A DNA stretch of 23,623 nt from NCBI GenBank assembly GCA_900547725.1, contig URHR01000029.1, forward strand, positions 1 through 23,623. The letters run 5' to 3'. The position numbers and the translations under genes are program-made. The number at the start of each line of letters is the position of its first letter. Position 1 is the first letter of the stretch. Below, in pieces: positions 7,095 through 16,272 of the stretch. The DNA is from an uncultured Eubacteriales bacterium. GTDB taxonomy: Bacteria > Bacillota > Clostridia > Oscillospirales > CAG-272. The notes under the pieces are model-generated. The model ran no database searches, was not told where the DNA came from, and was given only the letters and a program-made list of their open reading frames with translations.

Positions 7095-7396
7095 AACTTC
7101 CCTTGCTCCTTGTTTATTTCCGCAATCATACGGTAAGCCGCTTCCCATGTCCGCACCCGTCGCATCCCGTTTCCCTCTGCGTCATACGCCCGATTATGCG
7201 GTGCGTCCATCAGCAGCTTGCGATATGCTCCGCCTATCAGGTTGTGGACACCGTCATCAAGCAGGACACCCCCCGAACCATCTGCTTCTTGCTTGCGACA
7301 ATCAGATTGGACCAAGGAACGAACGGAAAATACCGCCTGATAATCGGTAGCCGTGACGATGTACACCTCTTGGATAGCGCTCCATGAGACTGTGCA
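7091..7396 (-). pseudogene. 5'(3')-deoxyribonucleotidase (NT5C-like) remnant
   Basis: The visible residues match phage-type HAD 5'-nucleotidases. A strand reading EVYIVTATDY is followed, after an apparent internal deletion, by RKQEADGSGGVLLDDGVHNL and YRKLLMDAPHNRAYDAEGNG, ending RTWEAAYRMIAEI. The N-terminal half with the nucleophile DxD motif is absent, and the frame is closed by a TGA just upstream. It is therefore a fragment. It is coupled to the dUTPase remnant, consistent with a decayed prophage or integrative element that carried nucleotide-pool genes. Confidence 0.65.
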
Positions 7397-7563
7397 TCAG
7401 AGTCCCTCAGGCGATTGAAGAAGCAGGTGAAGTGTTTACGAGCTTCTGGGACACAAAGGCCGTCAAGACCATCATCGCGTTTGCAGCTTCTGGCGGCGGC
7501 AATATGGGCAAGACAAACAAAATCGGGAAAGAGGCTGTCTCAAATGCCAAGCAAAGCATTTGA
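7384..7563 (+). other. Short open frame of 59 codons, possible gene remnant
   Basis: A plus-strand frame reads IEEAGEVFTSFWDTKAVKT and then AASGGGNMGKTNKIGKEAV, with protein-like composition. It has no ribosome binding site, and its last codons lie inside the hairpin at 7531-7572. I do not recognise it. It may be the 3' end of a gene from the decayed element, or chance. Confidence 0.2.
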
Positions 7564-7576
7564 GACAGCCTCTTTT
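7528..7576. terminator. Long perfect hairpin at the end of the glycan operon
   Basis: A 17-base-pair perfect stem (7531-7547 with 7556-7572, eight-base loop) is flanked by AAA on the left and TTTT on the right. It lies 65 bases beyond the mannosidase stop and is the only terminator-like structure for that operon. The U-tract is short in the leftward direction (three U) and four in the rightward one. Confidence 0.7.
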
Positions 7577-7636
7577 GATCAATCATTTTTGTTGCCATAG
7601 ACCGTTTTTGGGCTTTTCTTCGTGCGTTTCTATGCG

Positions 7637-10600
7637 TTATTCTGTTTCCACCCGCAGAGTCTGAATTTCAAATGCCCGGAAGTCCATGGTCACAGTGTTG
7701 TCTGTAATCGTCAGCTCCCGCTGCCCGTTCTCACCCATGTCGCAGAGCGTGACCGTCTTGACGGGATATCCGAAGCGCAGGGTTGCCGTTGTTGCCGTGT
7801 TGGAGCACTCGAAGAGCCGGTAGATCGTGTCTTCCCCGTCCTCTGCCGCCTTGATCACCTCGCACAGGATGTTCGGGGCATCGCTCTCCACCGTGCAGAA
7901 TGCGGCGGGGATGCTGTCGCGCTCCCCTGTTGCAGGCAGAACCGTCATGGGGTTGTTAAGGGCATATGCCATGGCATAGGTTTTGACGGCGTCCATGGAA
8001 CCCTTGTGCGGAACGAAGGAATAGATGCAGGTCATCTCGCCCCGGTCGGCTTCCGGATCCGGATAGGTCGGCGCACGAAGCAGGGAGAGCGTCATCAATC
8101 CGTCATGAATGTCATAGCCGTACTTGCAATCATTGAGGAGGGTCACGCCGTAGTTGCCCTCGGAAAGATCGGCAAACCGATGCCCACAGACTTCATATTT
8201 TTCTTTGTCCCACGAGGTGTTTTTGTGCGTCGGGCGCTCCACGGTACCATACTGAATCTCGTAGGTCGCCCTTGTGGAATTGATCGCCGTATCGAATGCC
8301 ACCTTAACCCATTGGTGCCGCTCCTGCCAGTCCACAGAAAGGTCAAAGGTCACCCCGTCTGTCGCATCCGACAACCAGATCGTCTGCACAAAGGTCGATT
8401 TCCCGTGCTTTCTTGTGATGCGCAGTCCGGCTCTGACGCCGTCCTGTACTTCCTCCACCGACTGCACATCGGTCAGGCTGATATACTTCTGCAAATTCTG
8501 ACTTTCCAGTTCCCATGCATCCAAATTCGGATGAACATAATCGCTGTAAATGCGCAGTTCGTCCCCGTATCCGCCGGCTTTCAAAATCTCCCTGCGATTT
8601 TCCTTGTCGTAGAACGAAGTCATCCGCATGGAATCGTCAAAGATCAGGCGGTATCTCTTGCTTTCGCAGACTGTGCGGGAGATCTTCACGGTATTGGTGT
8701 CTCGGAACGACTTCACGCAGGCGTAACCCTTGGGCGGAATGTTTTCAACCGCAACGCTCTTGCCGTTCAGGTGAACAATCCCGTTTCCGACAGTCGGGTT
8801 CGGGTTCAGAACGACAAAGCCGTGCGCTCCCGAAAGGTGACTTGCAATCGCCTGCTCCGCCGCATTCCGGTGCGGTTCGGCAAGGCTCCTGATCTCGGCA
8901 TAGTCCTTTTCGCACTGCTCGTAAACCTGCCGGATGGACGACCCCGGGATGATGTCGTGGAACTGGTTGGTCAGAATCATCTCCCAGCCTTTATGCAGGT
9001 CTGCTTTCGGAAACTTTCCGCCAAGCAGAATCGCATCCAGACTGCACAACCACTCGGTGGAAAGATACAAGCTTTCACTGCGGCGGTTGTTCTTTTTGTT
9101 GCGGAACTGCGAGGTATAAGTCCCACGATGGAATTCGAGGTACAACTCTCCCTGCCACACCGGCAGGCGGGGGTTGTGTTCGATCTTCTGTTCCAGCCTT
9201 GCAAGCATATTCCCCGCAAAGTCGATTTTGAAGGCGGGCGTCCCGGGAATGCCTTTGCTCAGTCTGCGACCCATTTCGAGGTCTTCCTCGGTCGAGCCGC
9301 CACCGCCGTCACCGTAGCCGAAAGTAATCAATGCCTCGTTGTTCAATTCCTTTTGCTGATACCGTTTCCAAGTCCCCGCAACCTGCGCAGGCGTCACATG
9401 GGCAACATAGGTCGTATAGCGTTCCGGTTCCTTTCCCCGCTTGGCGTCCTGCGCCGTCAGGAAATAGGCGTTGATTCCGGTTCCGTCAATGCCTTTCCAA
9501 AGGAAAGTGTCATACGGCATCATATCCGTATCGTTCCAACTGATCTTGGAGGTCACGAACCAATCCACGCCGCTTTTACGCAGAATCTGCGGGAGCGCCG
9601 CCGAGTAGCCGAACACATCGGGCAGCCACAGCACCCGACAGTCCACGTCGAACTCTTCTTGGAAGAACCGCTTACCGTACAGCACCTGCCGCACCAGAGA
9701 TTCTCCCGAGGTCAGGTTGCAATCCGCCTCGACCCACATGGCGCCCTCGACTTCCCATTTGCCGTCCTTTACGGCTTGCTTCACCTGCTCATAGACCTCC
9801 GGCGCTTCCTCCTTGAGATTCTGATACAGGAGCGCCTGCGAAGACATGAACCGGTATTCGGGGTAACGCTCCATCAGAGTCAGGGCATTGGTAAAGGAGC
9901 GCTGGACTTTCTCCCTTGTCTGCCGGAGCGTCCAGAGCCATGCGCAGTCGATGTGCGTATGTCCGATGCCGACGGTGCAGGGAGAATTTTTCGGCGGCTG
10001 ATGGCAGAACTTTCCGTAAAACTCATTGTCCATCCACTCGGATGCCACCCTGACCGATGCAAAAAACGCCTCGGACGGTACTTCGTAAAGATCGAGCAGA
10101 AGAATCGCCCGGTTGAGTTCGGTCAGAATGCTGCGGTATTCGGCGCTGTAAGTTTCCTGATACGAAACCGCATCATAAGGGACTTTGATATCGTACCACA
10201 GTTTTTCAACTTCCCGATTCAGGCGGAACAGTTCGGGACGGAAGAACGAGGTCAGCGTTTTGATGCCGGTATAGGCGTAAACGGTGATCTCGTGATGCCC
10301 TGCCGACCGGAAATACAGCCGGGTGTGGTTGATGTCCATCCCCTGCTCCAGTTTACCGTCCACCCAAACAAGCAGTTGCGGGTTATCCGGATCCCATGCA
10401 CCGACCTTGGAGGTTGCGACCGAAAGGAAGATGTTATCGAAATCCTCCGGCACATCAACGGCAAAACGAAACCATGCGTGTGCGTCATAGCCGTTGCCCC
10501 ACGTGTCTTTCTCCGTGTCGAACGGCTCAAGCGCCGCATCATCCGGCATCTCATCCGATTTTCTGTATCCGCACGGCGTCCATTTCACATCGGTGATCCG

Positions 10601-10672
10601 CCCGAGCGACACGGTGCGGTTTTCGTTCAGTACGGTGATCATTCTGAGAACACCTTTCAAAAGAGACTGCAT
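7637..10672 (-). CDS. GH38 alpha-mannosidase (cytosolic)
   Basis: This 1011-residue protein is a family 38 retaining alpha-mannosidase, which removes alpha-linked mannose from N-glycan-type oligosaccharides using a divalent metal. An N-terminal beta domain of about 225 residues precedes the catalytic barrel. The metal and substrate motif is GHTHIDCAWLW (H238, H240, D242). The nucleophile is D352 in LPDVFGYSAALPQI. FGYGDGGGG occurs later in the barrel, followed by long C-terminal beta domains ending RAFEIQTLRVE. There is no signal peptide, so it acts on imported sugar. Two starts are possible: 10672, with CGGAGA upstream, and 10642, with AAAGGTG eight bases upstream. It is the last gene of the operon, 18 bases after the cytosolic sialidase. 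Pairing with sialidases points to sialylated N-glycans. Confidence 0.95.
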   Translation of the reverse strand: MQSLLKGVLRMITVLNENRTVSLGRITDVKWTPCGYRKSDEMPDDAALEPFDTEKDTWGNGYDAHAWFRFAVDVPEDFDNIFLSVATSKVGAWDPDNPQLLVWVDGKLEQGMDINHTRLYFRSAGHHEITVYAYTGIKTLTSFFRPELFRLNREVEKLWYDIKVPYDAVSYQETYSAEYRSILTELNRAILLLDLYEVPSEAFFASVRVASEWMDNEFYGKFCHQPPKNSPCTVGIGHTHIDCAWLWTLRQTREKVQRSFTNALTLMERYPEYRFMSSQALLYQNLKEEAPEVYEQVKQAVKDGKWEVEGAMWVEADCNLTSGESLVRQVLYGKRFFQEEFDVDCRVLWLPDVFGYSAALPQILRKSGVDWFVTSKISWNDTDMMPYDTFLWKGIDGTGINAYFLTAQDAKRGKEPERYTTYVAHVTPAQVAGTWKRYQQKELNNEALITFGYGDGGGGSTEEDLEMGRRLSKGIPGTPAFKIDFAGNMLARLEQKIEHNPRLPVWQGELYLEFHRGTYTSQFRNKKNNRRSESLYLSTEWLCSLDAILLGGKFPKADLHKGWEMILTNQFHDIIPGSSIRQVYEQCEKDYAEIRSLAEPHRNAAEQAIASHLSGAHGFVVLNPNPTVGNGIVHLNGKSVAVENIPPKGYACVKSFRDTNTVKISRTVCESKRYRLIFDDSMRMTSFYDKENRREILKAGGYGDELRIYSDYVHPNLDAWELESQNLQKYISLTDVQSVEEVQDGVRAGLRITRKHGKSTFVQTIWLSDATDGVTFDLSVDWQERHQWVKVAFDTAINSTRATYEIQYGTVERPTHKNTSWDKEKYEVCGHRFADLSEGNYGVTLLNDCKYGYDIHDGLMTLSLLRAPTYPDPEADRGEMTCIYSFVPHKGSMDAVKTYAMAYALNNPMTVLPATGERDSIPAAFCTVESDAPNILCEVIKAAEDGEDTIYRLFECSNTATTATLRFGYPVKTVTLCDMGENGQRELTITDNTVTMDFRAFEIQTLRVETE

Positions 10673-10690
10673 ACCAATGGTTCTCCGTTT

Positions 10691-11737
10691 TCAGTTTTCT
10701 TGCGATTCCGACCCTGTCAGTTCGGAAAGATTAAAAGTTGCAAGGTGCTGGGCGACCCCGGCAGCCTCTTCATATAACACATAGAGCCTGCCATGCACAG
10801 CATCTGCGCCGAGTTCCACATATCCGCCACGATCCGCATCAACCGTTTTGCTGAAGATCCATGTTTTTCCATCGTCCAGACTTCCCCGCAGGGTCACATT
10901 TTTCCGTTCGGACTTGCTGTTACAATTTGCAAAAAAGAGCCATGTTTTTCCGTCTGCCATCCGGCAGGACACACAGGCGCCAAAGCAGATGGGGTCATCA
11001 AGCGCATAGTCCGGCTCAAAGACATCCCATTTTTTGCCGCAACCATCCTTGCTGTAAGCCCGTGCCCGATAGGTCAGACCGGCTCCCAGTCTTGTGTTGA
11101 GATAGAGACTCCCATCTGCCAATTCGGCAATTTCGGTTTCATTCGGCGTCAGCAAACCATCCTTTGTGGAAAGAATGTCTCCCGTCTGCCAACTTTCACC
11201 GTCATCACGACTCCAAAGCACTCCGATCTCGCTCGGCACATGGGAACGAACCGGCGACCGATACCGCTTTGGCACCCGCCAAAACGGAACGAGCAGATTC
11301 CCGTTGCGTGTGCAGATTCCATGCCCAGGTCCCGGTGCAAACACATTCCGCAATTCCGGTTCGGTTGCCGATGTAATATCCCTGCAATCGCTCCAGCTCA
11401 ATCCGTCATCCATGCTGATGCGTTGCAGAACCCGTCCTCCGTTCACCGCATAGTCCTCGCAGTACAGAAAATGAATCCTACCGTTCCGATCCTCAACAAG
11501 TACCGGATTGTTGACGGTTGGGTGTTTTTCCGTGCCTTGGGCAAGAAGAATCGGGCGGTCAAACTGCTTGCCGCCATCGGTTGATCGTCGGAGCAGGATA
11601 TCCATCCTGCTCCAGTCGCTTTGCGCATCCCTCGCCTCGCAAACGGCAAGAAGCGTTCCACGTCTCGTTACCAGCATACCCGGAATCCGGTAACGGTTAT
11701 AGCGATCGTCCTCCCTGTACAACTCCATTCGGTTCAT
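10691..11737 (-). CDS. Cytosolic exo-alpha-sialidase (GH33-like, BNR repeats)
   Basis: This 348-residue six-bladed beta-propeller hydrolyses terminal sialic acid. The RIP motif with arginine R17 is present. Asp-boxes or degenerate Asp-boxes occur as STDGGKQF (about 52), SMDDGLSW (108), SRDDGESW (176), SKDGCGKKW (229) and SLDDGKTW (286). Other catalytic elements visible are D41 in SDWSRMD, NETE near 199-202, R284 near VTLRGS and Y306 in GGYVEL, where families place the nucleophilic tyrosine. It lacks a signal peptide and extra domains, unlike the 722-residue sialidase upstream, so it probably works on imported sialyl-oligosaccharides. Start 11737 has GTGAGG; the stop of nanA lies eight bases upstream, so the genes are tightly coupled. 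Substrate linkage cannot be read. Confidence 0.9.
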   Translation of the reverse strand: MNRMELYREDDRYNRYRIPGMLVTRRGTLLAVCEARDAQSDWSRMDILLRRSTDGGKQFDRPILLAQGTEKHPTVNNPVLVEDRNGRIHFLYCEDYAVNGGRVLQRISMDDGLSWSDCRDITSATEPELRNVFAPGPGHGICTRNGNLLVPFWRVPKRYRSPVRSHVPSEIGVLWSRDDGESWQTGDILSTKDGLLTPNETEIAELADGSLYLNTRLGAGLTYRARAYSKDGCGKKWDVFEPDYALDDPICFGACVSCRMADGKTWLFFANCNSKSERKNVTLRGSLDDGKTWIFSKTVDADRGGYVELGADAVHGRLYVLYEEAAGVAQHLATFNLSELTGSESQEN

Positions 11738-11744
11738 GAACGCC

Positions 11745-12620
11745 TCACAGTCTTTCCGTGACCTCACGGCGCAGAAAATCTTTCTGGCTGTCAGACAATT
11801 CAGAGAACGGCGGGCGGGCACAACCGAAATCAAAGCCCAACTGACACAGCACTTCCTTTTCCCCCTCCATTACACCGACCCGGCAAAGCGCTTTGATGAT
11901 GCGGTTGCATTCCTGCTGAATGGCATAAGCCTCGTCGATTCTGCCCTCCTGCCGGAGCCGGTACAACTGCACATATTTCTCCGCCATGAAGTTATAAGTA
12001 CTTCCGATGCCGCCGTCCGCTCCCATAACAAGACCGGACAGGAGCATTTCATCAAACCCGTTGAACACCAAACGATCCGGGAACCTTGTTTTGAACTGCT
12101 CCAGAGAGAAGAAATCGTTTGAGGTATGCTTGATGCCAATAAAGCGATTGTCGGCAAAAAACTCCGCAACCTGTTCCACGCTGAGATTAACGCCCGAAAA
12201 ATTCGGGAAATTGTAGATGATCATCGGCAGATTCACGGCACTGACAATATCGAAATAGTATTTCCGGATCTGATCAAAAGTGAACTTATAATAGAACGGC
12301 GCAATAGCGGAAATTGCGGTATAACCCCATTTCTCCGCCACTTTCGCAAAGCGGATCGCCTGATCGGTTGAAATAGACCCGACATGGGCAATCAACGGGA
12401 GTCTTCCGCTTGTTGCTTTTGCCGCAACCTCGTAAACAAAATTCCGCTCCTCCTCGGTCAGAAGAAACGCCTCGGCGGTGCTTCCCCCAACATAAAAGCC
12501 GTTCACACCTTTTTCAATATTCCAATCAATCAGTTGCGCCAGCGCATCCGTATTGACTTTGCCATCCTTGCCGAACGGTGTCAGCAGGGCGGGAATGATC
12601 CCTTGAAGTATCTGATTCAT
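11745..12620 (-). CDS. nanA: N-acetylneuraminate lyase
   Basis: NanA cleaves N-acetylneuraminate to N-acetylmannosamine and pyruvate in the cytosol. The 291-residue protein has the class I aldolase barrel of the DHDPS/NAL family: GGSTAEAF at 45-52 (pyruvate carboxylate site), Y136 in IIYNFPNFSGV, the Schiff-base lysine K164 in GIKHTSNDFFSLEQF, and NGFDEMLLSGLVMGADGGIG. The block around K164 and the YNGYDE-like segment match sialic acid lyases rather than DHDPS. I placed the start at 12620, matching the family N-terminus; AAAGGA is 16 bases upstream, rather far, and the frame opens to 12665. It begins 11 bases after the lipoprotein stop. The next enzymes (nanK, nanE, nagA, nagB) are not in the window. 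Confidence 0.95.
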   Translation of the reverse strand: MNQILQGIIPALLTPFGKDGKVNTDALAQLIDWNIEKGVNGFYVGGSTAEAFLLTEEERNFVYEVAAKATSGRLPLIAHVGSISTDQAIRFAKVAEKWGYTAISAIAPFYYKFTFDQIRKYYFDIVSAVNLPMIIYNFPNFSGVNLSVEQVAEFFADNRFIGIKHTSNDFFSLEQFKTRFPDRLVFNGFDEMLLSGLVMGADGGIGSTYNFMAEKYVQLYRLRQEGRIDEAYAIQQECNRIIKALCRVGVMEGEKEVLCQLGFDFGCARPPFSELSDSQKDFLRREVTERL

Positions 12621-12630
12621 AGAAACTGAT

Positions 12631-14106
12631 TCATTGTCCTTTCTTCTGGTTCGCAAGTGCTTCAAATTTCAGACAGAGTGCGTCAAACCACTGGTCACTA
12701 CTGGGACCGATCCTGCCCCACCAGGAACTGATTCCCTCCGTTCCGCCACGGCGGATGGAGTTGCTCAGGCTGTCGGAACCGAGGTAAATTTCACCCATTT
12801 CCACCTGATAGATCGCACAGAAATCATAGGTGATCGACGAACGGATCTTCTCAACAATTTTCTCCACCTGCGGGTCACGGGTCAGTTTACTGCCGATCAC
12901 ATACTTCCAATAGGTCGGGAGCAACTCGGTATAACTGTAATAGGAGAGCGCATCCAGCACAAGACAGGCTCGCTCGGAATCTGCGGTTTTGGGAACCGAC
13001 ACCAATTCCCAACGCTGAACATCGGTAATATAGTCCTGCTGCTCCGCATTGTATTTCGGAACGGGCAGAATGCTGAAATCCACTTCGCTGTTCAGATTTC
13101 CTTCCTCTCCCATCATTCCGATATAGGAAATGGCAAACAAGCTGTTTCCCTTGATGAATTCCTGCAGGATGGCGTCGGTATCATCGCATTTGACATAGAA
13201 ATTCCGGTTGACGAATTGGTTCACCAAATCATAAGCACTGATCAGATGGTCGTTATAGTAGGTCACTTTCAGTTTGTCATTCTCTTTGGTCACAAACGGA
13301 GTATCACACCCGATCAGCAAGCCTCTGACGCCGTGACCGCCCATCACGCACCCCCAGATTTTCTGTCCGGAATCATCTGTTGATTCGGGCACTACGGAAG
13401 CATACCGGTTCAACATTTCCAGCGTCCATGTACCGTCATTTACGGCAGTATAGATATCGTCAACCGAAATGTTGTAGCTTGCTCCGCGATCCACATTGAA
13501 CAAAACAACCTCGGCGGCATAGATCTTATCCATGAGATAGGCACTTGCAAGAAAATAGGTCTGATCCAGAATCGTGCAGTTGCTGTTGATATTCTGATAG
13601 TACCATGGTTCCTCCCAACGAATTGCATCCGATTCGTTGAAATCGAAGTACAGCCCTTCCACGCCGATCGGAACGCCGTACCGTGCCTGCGGGAGCACCA
13701 GATCATAACTGTCGTCGCCGCCATTGCAGATCGCACGCACTTTTGCCGCAAACGCATTGGCTCCGCCGGAATTTCCCGACATGGAAACATATCTGAGATC
13801 AATACCATAGAGCGAACAGGTCAGATTGTTTCTCCTCAGGACAGCCTGTTTAACCGTATCAATATAGGACTTTTCCTCATCGAAAAACGAATCCGTTTCC
13901 TGCGTACACAACACCCGGAAAGTTACCAGATTGTAATTCTTCTTCGGTACACTATCCTCATAAGAGGAAGATGACGATAATTCCGTGCTCGGCTCGGTCT
14001 CCCCGGAGGTTTCCGGAGCAGACGGATTCTTTTTGGCACACCCCACCGTCCCCGCCAGCATCAACCCCGCCAGCGCAACAGTCAGCCATTGTTTCAGATG
14101 CTTCAT
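12631..14106 (-). CDS. ABC transporter solute-binding lipoprotein (family 1-like)
   Basis: This 491-residue protein starts with a lipoprotein signal peptide (LMLAGTVGC, lipidated C23). A Ser/Thr/Glu-rich linker to about residue 50 precedes a full-length extracellular binding protein of the oligosaccharide type. Typical features are the YDLVLPQARYGVPIGVEGLYFDF stretch in two parts, ASAYLMDKIYAAEVVLFNVD, WTLEML, and a C-terminal helix with SSWWGRIG. ATG 14106 has AAGGAG upstream and overlaps the sialidase stop as ATGA. It lies between the surface sialidase and nanA, so the ligand is probably sialic acid or a sialylated or trimmed oligosaccharide. No permease or ATPase gene is in the operon, which means partners must be encoded elsewhere. 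The ligand is inferred only from context. Confidence 0.85.
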   Translation of the reverse strand: MKHLKQWLTVALAGLMLAGTVGCAKKNPSAPETSGETEPSTELSSSSSYEDSVPKKNYNLVTFRVLCTQETDSFFDEEKSYIDTVKQAVLRRNNLTCSLYGIDLRYVSMSGNSGGANAFAAKVRAICNGGDDSYDLVLPQARYGVPIGVEGLYFDFNESDAIRWEEPWYYQNINSNCTILDQTYFLASAYLMDKIYAAEVVLFNVDRGASYNISVDDIYTAVNDGTWTLEMLNRYASVVPESTDDSGQKIWGCVMGGHGVRGLLIGCDTPFVTKENDKLKVTYYNDHLISAYDLVNQFVNRNFYVKCDDTDAILQEFIKGNSLFAISYIGMMGEEGNLNSEVDFSILPVPKYNAEQQDYITDVQRWELVSVPKTADSERACLVLDALSYYSYTELLPTYWKYVIGSKLTRDPQVEKIVEKIRSSITYDFCAIYQVEMGEIYLGSDSLSNSIRRGGTEGISSWWGRIGPSSDQWFDALCLKFEALANQKKGQ

Positions 14107-16271
14107 GTTTTCTCCTTTCTCCGCTTTCTGCGGATATACCCGGCGGAAAGGGAAACCGCCGCAAATGTCGCCGCTGTCATCGTTGGGACAGCGCCGATAT
14201 CCGAGCGGCATCCGATCGGATCCGCATTTGCTTTTTCCGTTTCCGTCCCGCCCGTTGTCGGAATCGGTTGCGGCGATGGTTCGGTTACAGGTTCCTTGGT
14301 TTCATTTCCGCCGTCTCCGTCATCCGGATCCCCGGAAGAAATGTCCCACGCAAGGTCATACTTCTCTGCCAGGGCAAGACCTGCCTGCGCAACTTCCAGA
14401 TCGGAAAGCGTCCGATTCCAAATCAGCACTTCGGCAATCTCGCAGGCGAGGTTTTCCGCAATGGTCTGGATTCCCGCTGAACTTCCGTGATTTGCGGCAA
14501 GATAGCCGATCTCAAAGTTTCTTGTCAGATTTCCGTCCGTAAACTGCGTCATGACTGCATCCGATTCGCTTGTGCCATGCCATGTGACCGCAACGATATG
14601 CCACCCGTCATCCGCAAACTCCTCCGACGGAACATAATAACCGCCCTGCACAGTCGTACACAGTGCGTCAAACGCAGGCTTGAACGACGAATAGATTCCG
14701 CCCGCATGGGTACTGCGGAACAGTGTTTGTTCCTTTCCGCCAAGATATGTCTCCGCCTTGGAACGGTATACGATGAAATAGGTGACATCGCCCGTCAATG
14801 TATCCAACCCGCTGATTGAGATACCTCCGGAACCGTCAAACGACAGGATGGATTCCCCGTTCAGCACATTCTCCAGAACCGTTACATCCGCACCGTTTGC
14901 AACCGTTCCGTTTGCCGTTCCGATGCTGTTGTACCAGATACCGCCGGCAATTCCCTCCATGCCGTCCCCGTTCAGCTGAAGCAACAGCGATTCCTCCGGA
15001 ATTTCCGGCGTCAGCGTTCCCGTAATCGGTTCTGCCGTGCGCAGGGATGTATTTTCCACCGAATTTTCCAACAGCCAGTCGACCGAAAAAGTCTGAATGC
15101 GGATGCCGTCCGCATAACAGTTTGCAATTCCGTATTCGTACATCACGGAGATCAGACCGGTTACCGGATTGTAGCACAGTTCCGCATAGGACGCAAGTTT
15201 CGGATAGATAACCGTCCTTTTCGACCATGTTTCCCCGTCGTCAAAACTTGCCCAGACGCAGAGGTTCCGACGAAACGGCGAAGTGGAATTGAGCGAAGTA
15301 AACAGTGTCAGACTGTTCCCGTTTCCGTCATAATCCGGAACGCTTAAAAGTCCTCCGTGTACGCCCAAGCCGAGTTGGACTTCCAGAGTCCGGTCAAAAC
15401 GGAAATCCTGAAGGCTTCTGCCGCCATCCTTACTGTATGCAACCGTTCTCCCGCAGGCGTTGAGAATCGTCCGAGACGAAACATAAAGTGTTCCGTCATC
15501 CAGTTCACAGACCGTAGTCTCATCGGTTTTCATCGGCATGGCATTCAGGGAGGGCTTCCATGTCTGCCCGTAATCATCCGAATAAATCAGACATCCAACC
15601 AGTTTCCAGTTTTCCTGTTTCGTACTGTCCAGCGTTCCGCTTCCCGCCTTCCCCGCAACGACCAGCCGTCCGGCATATTCGCTATTTCTCAGTTGGATTC
15701 CGGCGCTTGCTCCGTGTGTGCTGATTCCCGTATTCGGCTCCACCAGCACCTTCGGCATATTGACTGCACGACAGGTCCATGTTTTCCCACCGTCCGCACT
15801 TTCAATGATGGCATTTCCGGTCGGTTTTCCCGCCTTTTCGGTATCCGAAAGTTTTGCATACGCTGCCTGTGCATCTTTGGAACGCACATATCCCTGATAG
15901 AATACCATCATGTTATCGTGAACGGCATCGTAAACTGCCGAACCGATGATGTAGGTCCATCCCGGCTCATTCAGCAGATATCGAACTTCCGAAAAGGTTT
16001 TACCACCGTCCGTGGATTCCGCATAGCAGAGCCATTGAATTTCGGCGTTATCGTCAACACTTTTACGCCGGTCGTTGCAGAACGCAAACAGATTTCCGGA
16101 ATTGGTTGCAAGCATAACAGGGATTCGGAAGTTGGAATCCCCGCTGTTTCGGAATGGATAAGTTTCCATATTGGTCTCTCCTTCTGCTGCGGCAACGGTC
16201 GGAAGAAATCCGACCGTCAGCGCCATCAACAATCCGATCAGGATACATCGACAAATTGATTTTCGCATCAT
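14103..16271 (-). CDS. Secreted, surface-anchored sialidase with LamG-like domain
   Basis: This 722-residue protein has a signal peptide (residues 1 to about 29, ending VAAAE). A GH33 propeller spans about 35-400, with RIP arginine R49, Asp-boxes at about 86 (STDGGKTF), 158 (SADGGKTW), 231 (SDDYGQTW), 280 and 342 (SFDDGETW), acidic E251 and the likely nucleophile Y362 in SYAEL. Residues about 428-640 form a LamG/concanavalin-like jelly roll (LLLQLNGDG ... FDGSGGISISG ... WNRTLSDLEVAQA). A Pro/Thr/Glu linker, then GCRSDIG, a hydrophobic segment and YIRRKRRKEKT end the protein. The start follows the previous stop by one base and has no good ribosome site, so translation is probably coupled. It would free sialic acid outside the cell. 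Confidence 0.92.
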   Translation of the reverse strand: MMRKSICRCILIGLLMALTVGFLPTVAAAEGETNMETYPFRNSGDSNFRIPVMLATNSGNLFAFCNDRRKSVDDNAEIQWLCYAESTDGGKTFSEVRYLLNEPGWTYIIGSAVYDAVHDNMMVFYQGYVRSKDAQAAYAKLSDTEKAGKPTGNAIIESADGGKTWTCRAVNMPKVLVEPNTGISTHGASAGIQLRNSEYAGRLVVAGKAGSGTLDSTKQENWKLVGCLIYSDDYGQTWKPSLNAMPMKTDETTVCELDDGTLYVSSRTILNACGRTVAYSKDGGRSLQDFRFDRTLEVQLGLGVHGGLLSVPDYDGNGNSLTLFTSLNSTSPFRRNLCVWASFDDGETWSKRTVIYPKLASYAELCYNPVTGLISVMYEYGIANCYADGIRIQTFSVDWLLENSVENTSLRTAEPITGTLTPEIPEESLLLQLNGDGMEGIAGGIWYNSIGTANGTVANGADVTVLENVLNGESILSFDGSGGISISGLDTLTGDVTYFIVYRSKAETYLGGKEQTLFRSTHAGGIYSSFKPAFDALCTTVQGGYYVPSEEFADDGWHIVAVTWHGTSESDAVMTQFTDGNLTRNFEIGYLAANHGSSAGIQTIAENLACEIAEVLIWNRTLSDLEVAQAGLALAEKYDLAWDISSGDPDDGDGGNETKEPVTEPSPQPIPTTGGTETEKANADPIGCRSDIGAVPTMTAATFAAVSLSAGYIRRKRRKEKT

Positions 16272-16272
16272 A

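Noticed and set aside
7622..10777. Plus-strand open frame of over 1000 codons opposite the mannosidase gene
   Set aside because: It mirrors the GH38 gene, has no ribosome binding site, and its translation is rich in Arg, His, Pro and Cys with no domain. It is an antisense shadow caused by codon bias.
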